Shown here: piece after piece, positions 5,611 through 6,849 of the stretch
Layout of the letters: each line of letters begins with the position of its first letter
Numbering within the stretch: position 1 is the stretch's first letter
Made by a program: the position numbers and the translations under genes
Assembly: GCA_016763095.1 (NCBI GenBank)
Contig: JAESUK010000100.1
Span: 1 to 6,849 of the forward strand
Source: Alphaproteobacteria bacterium
GTDB taxonomy: Bacteria; Pseudomonadota; Alphaproteobacteria; Micavibrionales; Micavibrionaceae
Reading direction: 5' to 3'
Length of the DNA: 6,849 nt
The notes under the pieces: model-generated
The model's input: the letters and a program-made list of their open reading frames with translations, nothing else
Told to the model about the DNA's origin: nothing
The model's database searches: none

Positions 5611-6676
5611 AAAAATACCAAAACTTAAACAGGAGGACTATAAAACATCCTACTTTGAGTTTTGGCCTGCATGGTTATTTTACCTCCCCATGAAACTATA
5701 CGCGGTTTATCTCGCAATAAGATTTAGAAGCTTAACCGTTCCAACCATCTCGAACCCTTCTTTTGATGCGGGAGGGTTTGCGGGGGAGTCTAAGGCTCAA
5801 ATTCTTGATCTTGTTCCACCATCTGCACAGAAATGGTTCGCACGTCATAAGGCTTTTAGCACCCCAATTTCTACACAGAATGCGCTTCAATTTATAAAAG
5901 AACACCAATTCAACTATCCATTTGTGATGAAGCCTGACATTGGGTGTCGTGGATATGGTGTACAAATCGCGCATAGTGATCAAGATGTAGAAAACTATAT
6001 ACGCGACTATCCAACAGGTGAGACTATTGTTATTCAAGACCTCTATGATTATCCATACGAGGCTGGTGTTTTTTATATTCGTCACCCAGACGAAGAGAAA
6101 GGGCATATCTTTTCTCTCACGCTTAAATACCTCCCACATGTTACAGGGGATGGGACATCCACGCTTCAAGAACTGATCGAAGCCAACCCACGTTCAAACG
6201 CGCTTAAACACAAATATTTTCCGCGTCACAAAGACTATTTGGATATGGTCTTACCGAAGGGTGAACAATTCCGCATTGCCTTTGCGGGAAGCCATACATG
6301 GGGCACAATTTTCAAAGATGGAAACCACCTTATTACGGATGCTATGACCGACAAGTTTGATGAAATATCAAAGTTTGTGCCTGAATTTTACTTTGGACGA
6401 TATGATGTGCGCTTTAACACGCTTTCTGATCTTGAAACTGGCGAGAACATGAAAATCATCGAGATTAATGGCGCGACAAGCGAAGCCACGCATATTTGGG
6501 ACTCCAATACATCGCTATTCAGTGCTTATAAAACTTTGATGATCCAATATCACCATATGTTCGAGATAGGATACAAGAACAAGAAACGCGGAAAAGTGCC
6601 AGTGCCCCTAAAAGAAGTTCTTGCTAGAATTAAGAAAGGTGACGCATTGATTAATAACTACCCCGTCACGCATTAG
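5600..6676 (+). CDS. ATP-grasp domain protein (carboxylate-amine ligase-like), coupled to DedA
   Basis: The 358-residue protein has ATP-grasp features resembling D-alanine-D-alanine ligase and related carboxylate-amine ligases. They include F-V-M-K-P-D-x-G-C-R-G-x-G (108-120) with likely ATP-binding K111, I-V-I-Q-D-L (143-148), E-A-G-V-F-Y-I-R (154-161), and S-L-T-L-K-Y (172-177) followed by G-D-G-T. Likely metal ligands are D269 in R-Y-D-V-R-F and E288/N290 in I-I-E-I-N-G. Such enzymes activate a carboxylate as an acyl phosphate and join it to an amine; the substrates here are unknown. Residues 19-42 are aromatic and hydrophobic (F-E-F-W-P-A-W-L-F-Y-L-P), suggesting membrane attachment, which suits the DedA partner. 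The ATG at 5600 lies inside the DedA reading frame (11-bp overlap) and has no clear ribosome binding site of its own. An AGGAGG at 5631-5636 is internal and has no start codon behind it. The annotation 'D-Ala-D-Ala ligase' would be too specific. Confidence 0.82.
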   Translation: MATKKIPKLKQEDYKTSYFEFWPAWLFYLPMKLYAVYLAIRFRSLTVPTISNPSFDAGGFAGESKAQILDLVPPSAQKWFARHKAFSTPISTQNALQFIKEHQFNYPFVMKPDIGCRGYGVQIAHSDQDVENYIRDYPTGETIVIQDLYDYPYEAGVFYIRHPDEEKGHIFSLTLKYLPHVTGDGTSTLQELIEANPRSNALKHKYFPRHKDYLDMVLPKGEQFRIAFAGSHTWGTIFKDGNHLITDAMTDKFDEISKFVPEFYFGRYDVRFNTLSDLETGENMKIIEINGATSEATHIWDSNTSLFSAYKTLMIQYHHMFEIGYKNKKRGKVPVPLKEVLARIKKGDALINNYPVTH

Positions 6677-6678
6677 GA

Positions 6679-6849
6679 TCAGGGCTTACTACCTTTGGAA
6701 GCACGAAGCAGACGATCATTGATCGCCATGCCGACCCCTTCATTTGGAACACTCATAACGGCCATGCCTTTAAACTTGTCGTTGTCTAAGTCACGCATAT
6801 AGGAAAACAGGTTCTTCGCTGCCTCTTCAAGATCGGCGCTTTCGCTTAA
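6679..6849 (-). CDS. sua5: L-threonylcarbamoyladenylate synthase, Sua5 type, C-terminal end only
   Basis: Only the last 56 codons are present, ending in TGA (6681-6679); the gene enters from the right edge. The pattern A-A-K-N-L-F-S-Y-M-R-D-L-D (10-22 of the fragment), then M-A-V-M-S-V-P-N-E-G-V-G and A-I-N-D-R-L-L-R-A, is the typical C-terminus of the Sua5 extension domain found in longer TsaC/Sua5 proteins. The full enzyme makes threonylcarbamoyl-AMP from threonine, bicarbonate and ATP for the t6A37 modification of ANN-decoding tRNAs. The catalytic YrdC domain is outside the window. It converges on the ATP-grasp gene with only two bases between the stop codons and no terminator hairpin seen. 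Identification rests on a short but characteristic motif. Confidence 0.82.
   Translation of the reverse strand, partial: LSESADLEEAAKNLFSYMRDLDNDKFKGMAVMSVPNEGVGMAINDRLLRASKGSKP

Noticed and set aside
5631..5636. AGGAGG inside the ATP-grasp gene, considered as the real ribosome binding site of a shorter form
   Set aside because: No ATG, GTG or TTG follows at a usable distance in the frame; it encodes part of Gln-Glu-Asp in the N-terminus. It may slow ribosomes at most.
5732..6169. 145-codon minus-strand frame inside the ATP-grasp gene
   Set aside because: It is antisense to the ATP-binding motifs, and the translated sequence has no domain features.

Overview
The window looks like chromosome from an AT-rich, flagellated Gram-negative bacterium. 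The flagellar hook scaffold FlgD, a type I-secreted RTX protein and a Sua5-type tRNA-modification enzyme together fit Proteobacteria, most likely Alphaproteobacteria. The order cannot be fixed from this sequence. No rRNA, tRNA, CRISPR array, insertion sequence or phage gene was seen.

Layout, left to right. (1) The 5' part of flgD runs leftward off the edge (1-411). (2) A 270-bp divergent spacer (412-681) carries promoter-like sites for the RTX gene. (3) A 687-residue protein (682-2745) is made almost wholly of calcium-binding RTX nonapeptides. It has a repeat-poor middle module and a C-terminal type I secretion domain, and no recognisable enzymatic domain. (4) A bidirectional terminator (2744-2786) is shared with the convergent gene, and both stop codons sit at its edges. 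(5) A leftward two-gene operon encodes a small four-helix DoxX-like membrane protein (4306-4782) and then a membrane-anchored, FMN/3Fe-4S glutamate-synthase-like protein (2785-4293). (6) A divergent spacer of about 220 bp follows. (7) A rightward pair with overlapping ends encodes a DedA/VTT membrane protein (5002-5610) and an ATP-grasp ligase-like protein (5600-6676). (8) Two bases later is the 3' end of a convergent Sua5-type threonylcarbamoyl-AMP synthase gene (6679-6849), cut by the right edge.

Two gene pairs look like functional units whose jobs are not obvious. The DoxX-like plus GltS-domain pair may be a membrane redox module. It is not a classical glutamate synthase, because the glutaminase domain is absent. 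The DedA plus ATP-grasp pair may couple lipid-carrier movement across the inner membrane to an ATP-dependent ligation. Both interpretations are inferences from domain content and translational coupling. The RTX protein is probably exported by a type I system encoded outside this window.
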